Positions 11,488 through 22,373 of a stretch of 64,000 bases of DNA are shown one piece after another (the stretch's first letter is position 1; the number at the start of each line of letters is the position of its first letter). The DNA is taken from contig CP099424.1 in the NCBI GenBank assembly GCA_024114885.1, positions 2,046,001 to 2,110,000 of the forward strand, given 5' to 3'. Below the pieces are notes generated by a model that was not told the DNA's origin, did not search any database, and saw only the letters and a program-made list of their open reading frames with translations. The translations under genes and the position numbers were made by a program. This DNA comes from Septoria linicola (taxonomy: Eukaryota; Ascomycota; Dothideomycetes; Mycosphaerellales; Mycosphaerellaceae).

Positions 11488-11992
11488 TTACCCCTCCGGC
11501 GCACCCGTATACTTGTCTCCCGCACTCTTGAACAACTCCTCCTGCATCCTCAACAACTCCTCTGAGCTCATGCCGCTCTGCTCAATCTTGGTCTGCTTCC
11601 TCTCCCTCCTCGCACTTTCCGCCTTGAAGCCCTCCGCAACACGGCTCAACTCTGGAACATAGTCACCAAAGTCCAGTTCTTCCAGTGCCTTGAAGATGTG
11701 CTCGCCGGCAATGGTCTTTTTGGCATCCTTTTCGGCGATCTCGTTGGCTTCAGAGGACAACATGGTGATGAATTCGACGCAGCATTCGATCAAGACGTCG
11801 CGCGTTTCTTTGGCGAAGGACATGGTGCCGTTACCATCGTTGAGAGACGGATTTGTGGAGAGGACTTCATTTATGATCTTCTGGACTGTCGCTTTGGGAA
11901 GGGAGAGGTCGTCGTTGCCTGGGATGGGGTGTTAGTTGTGTAGATGTACTGTGCTGTCCGCGTAACTTGCCTCCAAATTCTTTGTCAGACAT
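11488..11992 (-). CDS. NCB2: NC2 beta / Dr1 transcription corepressor with GC-AG intron
   Basis: Exon 1 is only 22 nt (11971-11992, MSDKEFG), exon 2 is 11488-11918, giving 150 residues. The 52-nt intron starts with GCAAGT after AG and ends CCCAG. A GT donor does not keep the frame, so this is a GC-AG intron with the usual strong consensus. The protein is a histone-fold subunit: LPKATVQKIINEVL, DVLIECCVEFITMLSSEAN and KKTIAGEHIFKALEELDF match Dr1. A charged tail follows. NC2 beta pairs with NC2 alpha (Bur6) and binds TBP on promoter DNA, blocking TFIIA and TFIIB. It acts in the nucleus. The length is close to yeast Ncb2. Confidence 0.92.
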
Positions 11993-13265
11993 GATCGCAA
12001 ATTTCTCGAGATTATGTCAATGTATTTGACAGTAACTTAGCATGCGACGATTTGGACAAGAGATGTAGCGCGTCGAATGTTATTGTTCTCCAGATGTCCT
12101 CGAAGTCAGCGCGCCGGAGGTCGGTCCAGCCCGCTCAAGCTCGTGCCTTTCTTGGCGCGCGCGTCGCTCTTTCCTCAAACTTTCTGCAACTGCAATTCTT
12201 CTTCGCTGCACCCACAACCTCACTTCCACTCCGCGCATCGCACGCCAGGTCAGTACAACACTTTTCCCTCTCCAAATCCTCTCGTTTCACCTGATGATCA
12301 CGTTGTCGCCCCTATCATACCAACGAGCTCCTATTGAGAGTTTCTGTGGTGATTGACCGAGTCGCCAAAGCTCTGGCTGATTGAAACTTCCATCCTCACC
12401 ATTCCTCACATGCAATAGCTTCTGGAGCTTCAGCTAACATGTGTATCAGTGTCTGTTCTTATCCACGACGACTCTGGCAATGCACATCCGAGGTTGAAGG
12501 ACGCTGGCGGCCTGGATGAGGGCCTTCGTCGGCCGCCAGCCCAAGCACACAAGGTCAGCAACTTCCTCATGCACAACACCTTCACCCCTTCGATACCAAG
12601 ATGACCAAAACATTATACTATCAAATTCCGACTCACAAATGACGGATTAAACTGGTTCGATTACCTGATACCGTATCACCCACGCCGTCGTTGCAATCAC
12701 ATTAGAATGGTGTGGACATCGTGCTGACAATCGAGAAGATAGGTTTTGTAGTTCGACGAAATTTGATGGTCGAAAGTCGGACTTGGGGGACATGTGCACT
12801 CAGCCAGCCAGCCGGCCTTCAAGCTCTATACAGAGCAAAGGGCCGCGTTGAAGGACTTGAGATGCACTGCGGTTCCGTCTACTGCTTGCGAACGACATGA
12901 CTTGTCTCGAACAATCATGACTTTCCCACGCAATCGCAGCGGAAGTCCTTCATCACGTTTCTCGGTAAGCCTCCACTCTCAGCACTCCTCCGGCGATGAT
13001 TACACAAAACATTCCATGCTAAACCTGAAGGCTTCGGCCATATGGTGACACCGTGTATAATCTTTTCATCTTTCACCTGAGCTACTTTTGTCACACATGT
13101 CTTGCATAACTCCTCAGCAGCTGGACATTCGGCTGACAGTCATCAGAGGTAGGTCATCTCTCATCATTGCATTTGGGAAAAGAACTTTCTCCGCAGCGCC
13201 CTTTTCTGGCAGCAGTTTCTATCGTCGATCCATAGACTCTATAGCAAATCATGAACTACTTCCCT
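11993..13265. other. Intergenic with possible unresolved small exons
   Basis: No long frame. A few short stretches on the plus strand look exon-like: after a GCTAACATG..TATCAG acceptor at about 12449 (SVLIHDDSGNAHPRLKDAGG), and an exon-like segment near 12705-12740 (NGVDIVLTIEK). GTAAGC and GTAGGT donors occur near 12965 and 13147. I could not join them into a recognisable protein, so no gene is called. Confidence 0.3.
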
Positions 13266-14021
13266 TCACTCCTGAAACGCCTTCAACTCCTCCGCATTCC
13301 AACTCAAAAACTGCCCGCTCAGCTCTCTCTTCCCCTCCAGCACCAACTTGGCCATGACATGCCCAGGCTGCTCAGGTCTCAACAACCCACCACTACTCTT
13401 CAACTCCGCAAACCTGACCCGATCCCCCTCATCCATAACCTCATGATGCTTCTCCCTGATATCCCTCTGCATTTCCGTATCCACCACTCCCGGTCTCACA
13501 GCAATCGCCACGACATCTTTCTCCTCATTCGCAATACTGCTCGCGAGATGGTTCAGAGCAGCTTTACTCGAGCCGTAAGCGCCCCATGTTGGGTAAGAAT
13601 TTGACGCTGCTCCAGATGAGGTGAATATGATCGTGCCCGTGCTACTCTTTCGCAAATGGGGGATCGCAGCTTTGGCGATTGCTACGGCGGAGAAGAAGTT
13701 GATGTTGTATGCGTCTCGCCATTCTTCGGCTGTAGAGTCTACGACGCGTTTGACCGGGTCGAGGACGCCGTGGTTGACGATGACGCCGTCGAGTTGGCCG
13801 AATTGTTGGACAGTCAGGTCGATGGCTTTTTGGCCGAGGGAGAGATCTGCGAGGTCGCCGGTGAGAATGGCGGTTTGGTTGGGGTATTGCTGTTCCAACT
13901 CGCGGAGGGGAGTCTCGGTGCGGGCGACGAGGGTGACTTTGTGGGATTGCTTGAGGAGGTAGTGGGCGATGGAGAGGCCGATGCCGCGGGAGGCGCCTGT
14001 GAGGAGAATGACTTTGGACAT
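13266..14021 (-). CDS. IRC24: Short-chain dehydrogenase/reductase, Irc24-like
   Basis: Single exon, 251 residues, the usual size for a classical SDR. The cofactor site TGASRGIG is at residues 8-15 and ARTE after the second strand favours NADPH. VNHG replaces the usual NNAG, the catalytic serine lies in TSSGAAS, and YGSSK carries the catalytic tyrosine and lysine, followed by RPGVVDTEM. The nearest characterised relatives I recognise are the yeast Yir035c/Irc24 benzil reductases, soluble cytoplasmic enzymes reducing diketones and similar carbonyls. The physiological substrate here is unknown. It is divergent from the downstream phosphatase gene across about 360 bp. Confidence 0.82.
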   Translation of the reverse strand: MSKVILLTGASRGIGLSIAHYLLKQSHKVTLVARTETPLRELEQQYPNQTAILTGDLADLSLGQKAIDLTVQQFGQLDGVIVNHGVLDPVKRVVDSTAEEWRDAYNINFFSAVAIAKAAIPHLRKSSTGTIIFTSSGAASNSYPTWGAYGSSKAALNHLASSIANEEKDVVAIAVRPGVVDTEMQRDIREKHHEVMDEGDRVRFAELKSSGGLLRPEQPGHVMAKLVLEGKRELSGQFLSWNAEELKAFQE

Positions 14022-14381
14022 TGTTGGCTGTTAGCAGTATGGTATGGTATAGTATAGCTCCAAGTGAGCTTGGAGCTGGACGAAAGATTTGGTGCATTAT
14101 GTCATTTCTGGTGGATCTGTCGTAGAACTAAGTTAGCCATGTCACCACTATACACAACAATATCATTGGGACAACATGGTAAGCACAGCATGCAATTCCA
14201 GTGTGATGGATGCAACTGAACAGCAGAATCGTAGAAGTGTAGACTAGCTTGAGACAGCTCGACGCGTGATGTGGGAGTGTGATGTGACGACGCGTTGACT
14301 TTGATGGCTGGGAGAGCTCGACTCACCTCTTATCGTAGCACAACATCCTCCAGAGCTCGTTGATAGACACAAATCGACAAG
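14022..14381. promoter_or_regulatory. Shared divergent promoter region
   Basis: About 360 bp between the divergent SDR and metallophosphatase genes. It has a repeated TATGGTATAG-like stretch close to the SDR start. No factor site is assigned. Confidence 0.35.
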
Positions 14382-16241
14382 ATGGCGTTCCATCGCATCC
14401 CTCTCCTGCTGACCCTGCTACACTTTGCAACAGCGGAACAGCCGTCTGCACCATCGCCCATCGCCGCACCGCTCCGAGAGCTGCCTTGGGGTCAGCTCAA
14501 CTTCCTCCATACTACCGACACACATGGCTGGCATGGCGGCCATCTCCAAGAAGCACAATACTCTGCCGACTGGGGCGACTACATCTCTTTTGCACATCAT
14601 CTGCACAGCAAAGCCGACAAAGATGGCAGTGACCTGCTTCTCATAGACACTGGTGATCGTGTCGAAGGTAATGGCCTCTACGACGCATCAGACCCGAAGG
14701 GCAAGTACACATTTGATGTTGTAAAGCACCAGGCCATCGATGTCATGACTGTGGGCAACCATGAGCTATACAAGCAAAACACCAGCGTCAATGAGTACAA
14801 CAAAGTCGTGCCTGACTTCAGCGATGCCTACATTGCAAGTAATCTAGACATCTTCAGCCCGAAGACTGGGGAGCAAGTACCGCTTGCAAAGAGGTTCCGC
14901 AAGTTCACTACCAAGAACCAAGGCATCCGTATCGTGGCATTTGGCTATCTGTTCAACTTCAAAGGCAATGCGAACAACACAGTTGTGAAGCCGGTCGAGG
15001 ATACTCTGAAAGAACAATGGTTCAAGGACGCCATTGCAGACCGTGAGGTTGATCTGTTTCTAGTCGCGGGCCACGTACCAGTGCGAGATACACCAGAGTT
15101 CGAGGCTGTATACAAAGCCATTCGCGAAACGAATTGGGACGCGCCGATCGTCTTCTTTGGTGGGCATACACACATTCGTGACTATCGCAAGTTCGACAAG
15201 AAGGCGTGGGGACTGGAGAGTGGCCGCTACATGGAGACACTCGGCTTCCTTTCTATGGATGGGCTTAGCACCGGTAAGAAAGACATCGACTCCTCCAAGA
15301 CCAAATCGCTGGACTATCGAAGGAGCTATATTGACAACAACCTTTTCTCACTCCACCACCATTCCGGGACAAACAAGACCACGTTCAACACCGAACTCGG
15401 GAAGAATGTGTCCGAAGCAATTTCTGAAGCCAGAAAGGATCTTAAGCTGGACCAGACTTTTGGCTGTGCGCCACATGACTACTGGCTGAGTCGCGCACCA
15501 TACCCAGCGGAGGACAGCTTGCTAACGCTACTGGAGACGAAAGTTCTACCTGACACCCTGAACAACACCAAAACACCTACCATTGCCATTACGAATAGCG
15601 GCGCCATTCGCTTCGACATCTTCAAGGGGCCTTTCACGATTGACTCGACTTTTGTGGTCTCACCTTTCACCAGCGGCTTCAGAGTCCTCAAAGATGTCCC
15701 ATACAAAGCTGCAAGCAAAGTCTTGGGAGTACTGAACAATCAAGGCCCAATCCTCCTCGCCGATCTGTTAGCTCTGGAAGGCGAGAACCAAAGCAAGCTT
15801 CATGAATTACTTCCTCATCATCCAGTTCGTGCAAGCAGCCTACTGTCCGCCGATGAGGCGCCCTCGAAACTTCGTCCTCTCTCTATTGGCCCAAGTCAGA
15901 TTCCACTGGGTAGCGAAGACCAAGACACGCCACAAGTGCCCGGATATACTACAAAAGACGATGCAGGCACTGACGGCGACGATACAATCCATCAACCTAT
16001 CAGGTTCTACAACGTGCCAAATGTGATAGGCACCAATGTCAGCTTTCCTTCAGTCGCTGCAGCTGGGCCTGAGACAGTCGATCTGGTTTACAACGAGTTC
16101 ATTGAGAACTGGGTCTTACTCGCCTTGAGGTATTTGGGCGAGAAGCGCGAGGTGAAGGATGCGAGTCCTGCCATCGATGGGAAGACGTTGACAGATGTGA
16201 TATCTGGCTGGGTGCACAAGCATTGGGCGTGCGAGGGATAG
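14382..16241 (+). CDS. Secreted calcineurin-like metallophosphatase, 5'-nucleotidase-like (YHR202W type)
   Basis: Single exon, 619 residues. A signal peptide of about 18 residues (LLLTLLHFATAE) precedes the domain. Metal-site motifs are in order: TTDTHGWHGGH (about 45), DTGDRVEGN (about 88), VGNHELY (about 125), VAGHVPV (about 230) and GGHTHIRDY (about 262). These are the five blocks of the metallophosphoesterase fold with a dinuclear metal site. The C-terminal half (ITNSGAIRFDIFKGPFTIDS and following) matches the 5'-nucleotidase-type C-terminal domain. Relatives include the uncharacterised yeast vacuolar protein Yhr202w. The likely role is hydrolysis of nucleotides or other phosphomonoesters in the secretory pathway, vacuole or outside the cell. 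Several NxT/S sites are visible. Confidence 0.87.
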   Translation: MAFHRIPLLLTLLHFATAEQPSAPSPIAAPLRELPWGQLNFLHTTDTHGWHGGHLQEAQYSADWGDYISFAHHLHSKADKDGSDLLLIDTGDRVEGNGLYDASDPKGKYTFDVVKHQAIDVMTVGNHELYKQNTSVNEYNKVVPDFSDAYIASNLDIFSPKTGEQVPLAKRFRKFTTKNQGIRIVAFGYLFNFKGNANNTVVKPVEDTLKEQWFKDAIADREVDLFLVAGHVPVRDTPEFEAVYKAIRETNWDAPIVFFGGHTHIRDYRKFDKKAWGLESGRYMETLGFLSMDGLSTGKKDIDSSKTKSLDYRRSYIDNNLFSLHHHSGTNKTTFNTELGKNVSEAISEARKDLKLDQTFGCAPHDYWLSRAPYPAEDSLLTLLETKVLPDTLNNTKTPTIAITNSGAIRFDIFKGPFTIDSTFVVSPFTSGFRVLKDVPYKAASKVLGVLNNQGPILLADLLALEGENQSKLHELLPHHPVRASSLLSADEAPSKLRPLSIGPSQIPLGSEDQDTPQVPGYTTKDDAGTDGDDTIHQPIRFYNVPNVIGTNVSFPSVAAAGPETVDLVYNEFIENWVLLALRYLGEKREVKDASPAIDGKTLTDVISGWVHKHWACEG

Positions 16242-17042
16242 ATTATTGTTTGTGGCTACGAGTAATGACCTTGAATGCTTACGTGTGACATAGATCTCGT
16301 TTGTCCTAAGTTTTGTCGTAACGTTGGCTGCCAGCGGCATCACTATCAGACCGCAAATGCGCAATTACATTCTGCCAACACTTCAGTCACAACAAAGGAT
16401 CACTGGAAGTGCAAGGACTAGTCCACTATCTGTGCTCATGAACTATGATTCCGAATGCTTACGTGTGCTATAAGTCGGTTTCTTATCCGCCATCTAAGCT
16501 TCACAGCTCGCACAGCCAGCAGCGAATCGCACTAAGTACGGTACTCAATTTGTTGCGACAAATCTGCTAAGATCCAAATATTTCGTACACCAGCGAATGT
16601 GTAAAGCATTCAAGGCGCTGCAACAACTACGCCAATACTCAGCCTCACCTGGGCTCTTCCGTGAAGAAGAGCAGCCGAACTGTGCCGTTGATGGACTTTT
16701 GATTGCCAAGGTCAAGCTGCGGCCGACTTTATGTCAACAATCGAGCAACAAGTTTACATCGGACTCTGGACGAATTGGACCCACGGTAGAGTGCAAGGAA
16801 GTACTTTACGTTGACGCAGCGCGATGGCGGTTTCCTCATCGCATTCCTGGCAATCTTTATTAGGTACACAGGAACACATTGCTGGCAGCTCTGTAGCTGG
16901 GCAGTTTTCCAACTTCGAGCTAGACTGTACCACCGTACAGCTATGATCTCGACCTGTTCACAGGAGCTGGCAATTCTTAGGAACAGCAAGTCCGCTTCTA
17001 GTGCCATCCTCGACATCCTCAGAGCGGACCAGTAGAAATGGC
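16242..17042. other. Intergenic with a short direct repeat
   Basis: No gene. A 15-bp direct repeat, GAATGCTTACGTGTG, occurs at about 16274 and again at about 16454, within a longer degenerate similarity. Confidence 0.5.
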
Positions 17043-18430
17043 ATGGACAGAAGCACATTACATCTGTCTGGATACTACTACTCGCCATGCAATAATCTGG
17101 TTCTGTTCTCGATCGCCGCGATTTTCAGCGCCAAAGTGACCACAGCAAGCTCAGACGTGCTACTTAAGCCCATCACGTGCGGTGAGTGGCCATATACCAA
17201 CCCATACGATCTAGGTCAAGAGAACTTTGCTCGATGGTCGCAGGCAGCAAAGAATTTCAAAGATGGGTACTCTATTCAGCAACACTGTACAGACGATCAA
17301 GACAGCGGGCCTGCTCCAAGGTGCAGTCCTCTGCGGAACTCGTGGGTAAACTGGACAGCACAGCTCCATAGTGACTGCCCCTTCGGCAACATAGCATGCG
17401 CATCTCCAGCTTTGATTCTTGAAACTGGTAACATTGATACCCAACTCCATCTGGGCATCAACTCCCGGCCTGGAGACCGTATCACCGTTCGGCAGGAGTT
17501 CACATGCGCAGTACTAGAAACATCGCAATTCACCACAACCCATACTTCTGAGAATGTATCCTTCTTGTGGTCATTTGGGTATGACAACTATGCCGGACTT
17601 GCGACAAAGAAGACGTTTGGCAGAGTCTCGAACGAGACGATTTTAAAGGCTTATCACCTAGACGGCCGAAGTCAGAGCGGCTCAGCTCCCATCGACTCGA
17701 TCAACGCCACTTACGTTTGGAATTCTGATAAGTTTCTCGCTACGGACACTGAGATGGACGCCGTTATGCCCTACAGAGTTGAGTATGGTTTGATTACTGG
17801 CCAATGCATAGCCATGACTAAGTGAAGCGCAGAACCCCTGTCTCGGTCGCAGGGACAGGAATGTTTGACCTGCTTCCGGGCTTGGTGCGGCCGAACTCTG
17901 GAACCACTCTTCTATATCTATCAAAATTCCGCAGTCTACTGTACCTGAATCTAGTGACTGATCCCTAGTTCAATGCCATGCGGGAGGTGCCTGTCACACA
18001 AGCTCTAAAGTCAGCCGACACCGACGATAACGGAATAGTATATATAGCGCATGACGGGGCTCAAATACTTTCCTGCTTCGAGAAGTGGCGTTATTGTAAC
18101 CCGGCACTATCTGAAGAGCTTTGCGAGACTGTTGATTTCACCACAAGTACGAATGATGACTTATCGAGCTTGTCAGACAGTCTTACGCTCTCGCCACGAC
18201 AGCGTTCTATAGCTCGAAGGATATTCCTCACCACGCCACAGCTGGGAATCATCGCCAAGGCACTCAACGGCCCTGGCATGCTAGCAACCTCCTCTCAATT
18301 CGGGGGCAAGAGCGATCCACTGCCAGATAACCAATGGATTCTAGAGGTAAAAGATTGGCTCTCAGTAGTAGGGCTGCTTGCGATGCAACTACAGATCAAG
18401 TATGATACGCCTGCGCTGCCCCTTGTCTAG
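17043..18430 (+). pseudogene. Broken gene of a large fungal membrane-protein family
   Basis: The first frame (17043-17825) has a hydrophobic segment (LVLFSIAAIFSAKV), then a cysteine-containing ectodomain with DCPFGNIACASPALILETGNIDTQLHLGIN and DRITVRQEFTCAVLE. These match a fungal family of uncharacterised transmembrane proteins in which CP..N.TC and DTG..DS...LGIN segments are conserved. It stops at 17823-17825 just after YGLITGQCIAMTK. Downstream frames continue the family pattern: TDP-stop-FNAM (TAG at 17966-17968 where the family usually has DPWF), VYIAHDGAQILSCFEKWRYCNP, and LPDNQWILEVKDW before a stop at 18428-18430. The later membrane part is missing. A frameshift between 17825 and 17960 plus the nonsense codon argue for a pseudogene. 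The family is not functionally characterised. Confidence 0.6.
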
Positions 18431-19506
18431 ATTGTGCTGACACATGGCTGGGGATCTGAATGAACCCATGGTGATACGAGGTAGAAATCGCCGGCGAGGT
18501 GACAAACGTAGAACGCTAGGCTTGTCTTTAGACCAATCAAGCGCGGTCTCGGAATCGGATCGTTTCTTTAAGGTTCTAGATGCTGACATTGCCATGCTTC
18601 AACCACATGTGACATGTCTCTTCGGTCTTGGACGATGTCCAAGGCCGTACTGCCACTAACAGGCTTCTGTCTAGCTTCGAGCATTGCCATCAAGAACATT
18701 CGCCGGCGATGATTACCTCCTGCTGTGGCGTCATACATGATGCTCTGGTCACAAATTTATATTTAGCCTAGAGCAAGTCCGTGCGACCTCTCATCGCAGC
18801 AGGGCCAACAGTATCTGACTCACTTCGACTGGTTCACGGAGAATTCGAAGACAACGGATCGTCTCTCAACGTTCTTTGTGACTCTAGAAGCTGATTGTGT
18901 GGACTGTGAAACGCAGTTCCCTAACCTGGATATCGATTGGCGTGACCAGGACCCTAGATGGTGCACATACATGGACTGCACGCAGGAAGTGGTCACAACC
19001 AAAAACTTGGTAGGGAGCGCATTGTACTGGGCTAACCTCAATGCCACTGGTCATGTTAGGGAGGATATGTTGCATGCTGGTCTGCCGTTGAGTAATGGAA
19101 CGAAGATTGGGCTCAACATCTGGACCGAGATCGGCTAGTGGATATGGGAATTTATCATTAGCTTCAACAAAAGTGCAAGATGTCTAGGCCAGTGATGGGC
19201 ACAAGCATTGTCGCAATGACCTGGGCAATGTCGAAATCGCCGAACACTGTTGAAGCGCACCTGACAAGGTTTCCGTTCATGGTACTCGTGGTCTCCGTGC
19301 ACTCCATCGTCGGACCGGATCGATAATTTGACTGCAGACTTGTGCGGGTATATGATGTCCTCGAGCTCCAGAACAAGTAATAACTTATGCTTCGACTACC
19401 GACAACAGCCCTTTTTGATAATACCGTAAGCACGCTGATATTCGTACGCCCAAGCGTTGAGTATGTACTGACATCTACCAGCATTCTCGAATCCCAGACC
19501 GCGAAC
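18431..19506. other. Decayed sequence with one anonymous frame
   Basis: A plus-strand frame at 18878-19138 (ADCVDCETQFPNLDIDWRDQ, then DPRWCTYMDCTQEVV) has a coding look but no start, no domain and no recognisable family. It may be a relic of the upstream broken gene or of another one. Confidence 0.3.
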
Positions 19507-19903
19507 ATGAAGTTCTTCCATAAGACTTTGCTAGCCCTGATATACCTGCTCACGCTCGTGGGCAGTCAGCCGATCCCACAGAACGACCTAGCAACCGAAG
19601 TGAATGTGAGATTCCCTCAAACATCTCATTATTGATCTCCCAACCACACATGATAAGAGCAGCCGCTGACGATCACGCTAGGTCGCACCCGACACTGCTC
19701 TTCAAGCGCGAGGCATCGCTAAAGCCTTTACTTCATTTATCAATAGTTTCCGCCGCAAGAAAGATAAAGGAATCGATTGGAAGACGAGGACTGCAAAGAA
19801 GAACGTTCTGATGGAAACTGAAAGAGGCATGCTAGAAGTGGTCAAGAAGGGCCGGAAGATTCCTCCAGGCTGGAAAACTCCCGAGGGATTTATCAACACA
19901 TAG
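19507..19903 (+). CDS. Small secreted basic protein, no cysteines
   Basis: Two exons, 19507-19605 and 19682-19903, joined at phase 0 by a 76-nt GTGAG...CTAG intron, giving 106 residues. The N-terminus is a clear signal peptide (MKFFHKTLLALIYLLTLVGS) with cleavage likely before QPIPQ. The mature part of about 86 residues has no cysteine and is rich in Lys and Arg (FRRKKDKGIDWKTRTAKKN, then KKGRKIPPGWKTPEGF). It ends FINT without a GPI signal or membrane segment. No family is recognised. The start was chosen because it gives the signal peptide. The gene lies between two broken genes. A secreted effector-like or antimicrobial role is possible but purely speculative. Confidence 0.55.
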
Positions 19904-20038
19904 ATGAAGTGATGCCTAGCCAAGGACTCACATCCCTGACAGATCTCCATACAACATTCTGGTCTGTTCCATCTGTCTGGATGGACACTGGCAAGGCGCA
20001 CGAGAAATCTATAAGGAGAGTCATATACTACCAAATAG

Positions 20039-21619
20039 CTATGACAGCCAAGTGGCTGCCTTCACCTCGCACATCAGTGGCGGCTTCTCCCAGAAAGCAT
20101 ATACTTTATGCTGCTACCATTTTTGCGACTCTTTGCACAGAGCCAAATCGAATCGGAGCAGAACCATGACCAATATCAGCCGCAGCTCGTGCCAAGCAAG
20201 ATTGCGTCCGATGCAGCTTCGTGGCCCAATACTAAATGGCTCTACTGCCTGAAGGTCACGATTCTTGCGGCCTGCATCGCCCAGCCAGCGCTCAGGACAG
20301 AAGGTGTCCGGCTTCTCAAAGTTCGTGGGTGACCTGTATGTCGCAAACGAGTGGACTCCAACCGTTGGTCCTGCGGGTACAAATCTACCGCATATGACGA
20401 TTCCACCTTTGGGAACAATACGCGGCATTAGGAATGGCACTGGTCGGTACATCCTAAGCCCTTCATAGATGACCGCATTGAGGTACTCGAGCCTAGCGAT
20501 GGAGTCCAAATTGATCTCGCCAGCGTCGCAGAAGGTAGTGCGGATTTCTGTCTTCAATTTGTCCATGAGAGCTGGACTGCGTAAGAGCCAATATGTTATG
20601 CCGCTCAGGGCTGTCGCCGTTGTCTCGCTCCCAGCGATCATGAACAAGGACGCATTAGAGTAGTGCTCGTCGAGACTCAGCGTTGGGTTGCCTATGACCT
20701 TGCTCCACAAATCCGGTCGTTCTGGCTGCCGCTCGAGACGACGATCGACCCTTTCCGCAGCGTAATTGAATTGTTCCCAGAATTTGGCCTGCACAGATGG
20801 GATGCGCAGGATGATTTGTTTGATGAGAAAGACGCTGAGCCTGCTCAACTTGGCCAATGCCTGCAATCGGACAGACGTCTTGATACTCAGGAAGACGGCC
20901 TCGACCCATGCCGAGTATTTTGCCGGTCTCCAGAAGACCAAGACTTTCATTAAAACTGAGATCCGCCATGATGTCTGCTCATCTTGTCAGCCGTCAGCAT
21001 CAGCCTTCCTTATTGAGCTCAGACTCACCCAAAGTGGTGAAATTGTACATCTTAACCATGTCGACGGGTGCTCCTGATTGGGTCGCTTCCGACAGCTTTG
21101 CAGTCATCTTCTGCACCCATTTCAGTGGAGCATAGGCTCCAGACTATGAGTCGACTTCTCCGCAAAAGAGTGCGAGAAGGCTTTCCTCTGGCGGCCATGA
21201 GCCTTATTGTCGAGAGCAGTAATGATATTATCTACACCATTCAAGGGGGTCGCCTAGAACATGGGATCTTTGGAAACGCTCGCTTCTCCTAACTTCTTGA
21301 ATCAATAGATCTCTCGCCACTCCGGCTTGCCGTTGCTGTATGATAACTCATGCGGTGCAGTGCGCACGACCGGTCCATATCTGGCGTGGAGGGCCGGGAC
21401 ATCCAGACAATCTCTGCCCCAGAAGTCGGACCAGATTTTAGGTATGGTGCTCAGTGCGCGGCTTCTTGGCCCGGGATAGTGGCTGAGTGGTCTATAGTAT
21501 GCATCGTAGAAGCTGTAGAACGCAGTGACAGTGCTCCACAACACAATGACCGAAAGAAAGAGGGCAGTGAGGCTCGTTGAGTCGGGCAACGCATCAAAGA
21601 ACGCGGATGTCTCAGGCAT
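20039..21619 (-). pseudogene. Cytochrome P450 pseudogene
   Basis: Order along the minus strand: an N-terminal membrane anchor (TALFLSVIVLWSTVTAFYSFY), PLSHYPGP hinge, then EWREIY followed by TGA at 21302-21304. Next come relics KDPMF, DNIITALDNKAHGRQRKAFSHSFAEK and DMVKMYNFTTL in shifting frames, and a still valid 53-nt intron (20976-21028). The C-terminal half is largely open: I-helix AGSETTA, ExxR helix YEGLRMYRP, FCPERW, and the haem loop FSIGPRSCIG. An in-frame TAG at 20114-20116 interrupts the last segment, which then continues QHKVYAFWEKPPLM. An extra A in a run of four (20918-20921) shifts the frame before KYSAWVEAVFL. At least four lesions, so it is not functional. It belonged to the large benzoate/isotrichodermin-type fungal P450 group. 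Confidence 0.85.
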
Positions 21620-22373
21620 GATGACGATGATAATGATGCACTGGATCGCAGTCTGACCCAGGCTCAGAAGATGAGGGAGTGCGGGCGAGCATTATATGCT
21701 GTGCTGTCAAGCTTCGTCAGTGACCTTTTAAGTTCTCAACCCAGCATTTGGCAGACTAGGAACCCGGTTGCTGCTCCAGAAAGTGCGTCCGTTGTGATAG
21801 GTTGACATGTACATCCAACCCGGTATTCACGGCGGCCATGATGCTCGATTTCTTGCCTGTTGACAGCACCAACGCATACAATCCTGCCTGCCACGTGAGT
21901 ACAGTAGGGCAACGCAATTCATCGCTATGATCTGCGACTCATCGGTAAGATCGTCTGATACAGCATTGTATCGCTAGGTTCCCAGGCCAGTCTACCTGTT
22001 TTGATCGGCCTTTCACTGTATTGGTAGGTCGGTCGACCGACGGAGGAGGACGACAACATCTTATACCCCCGTCGGCCAACGGACTCTATTCGTCACCCCG
22101 CTCCTTGTCCCATATTTTAACTACAATGCTATGGTTTGCAAAGATTACGGTAAAACAAGACATTGTGATGGCGCTGGATGTTGAATAGATTTGTATTTTG
22201 AATGTTTTTTTGAGTCACATTGGCTCATTATTTCATGATTAAACTTCTATGCAAATCGACTGCCACTAATCCGGCACTCTTTCGGATGACAAACCGTGAA
22301 GTCGTCCAATGGTATCATAGTATTGATATGTACAAGTACATTTTCCTACTCCTACAAGGCTGTACGCACACGT
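21620..22373. other. Intergenic, no gene seen
   Basis: About 750 bp without a frame of note. It contains a perfect 14-bp palindrome, GTCGGTCGACCGAC, at 22028-22041. AT-rich sequence near 22190 precedes the 3' end of the Rds1 gene. Confidence 0.4.

Noticed and set aside
12650..12670. GGTTCGATTACC resembling a tRNA B box
   Set aside because: No A box or cloverleaf stems at the right distance.
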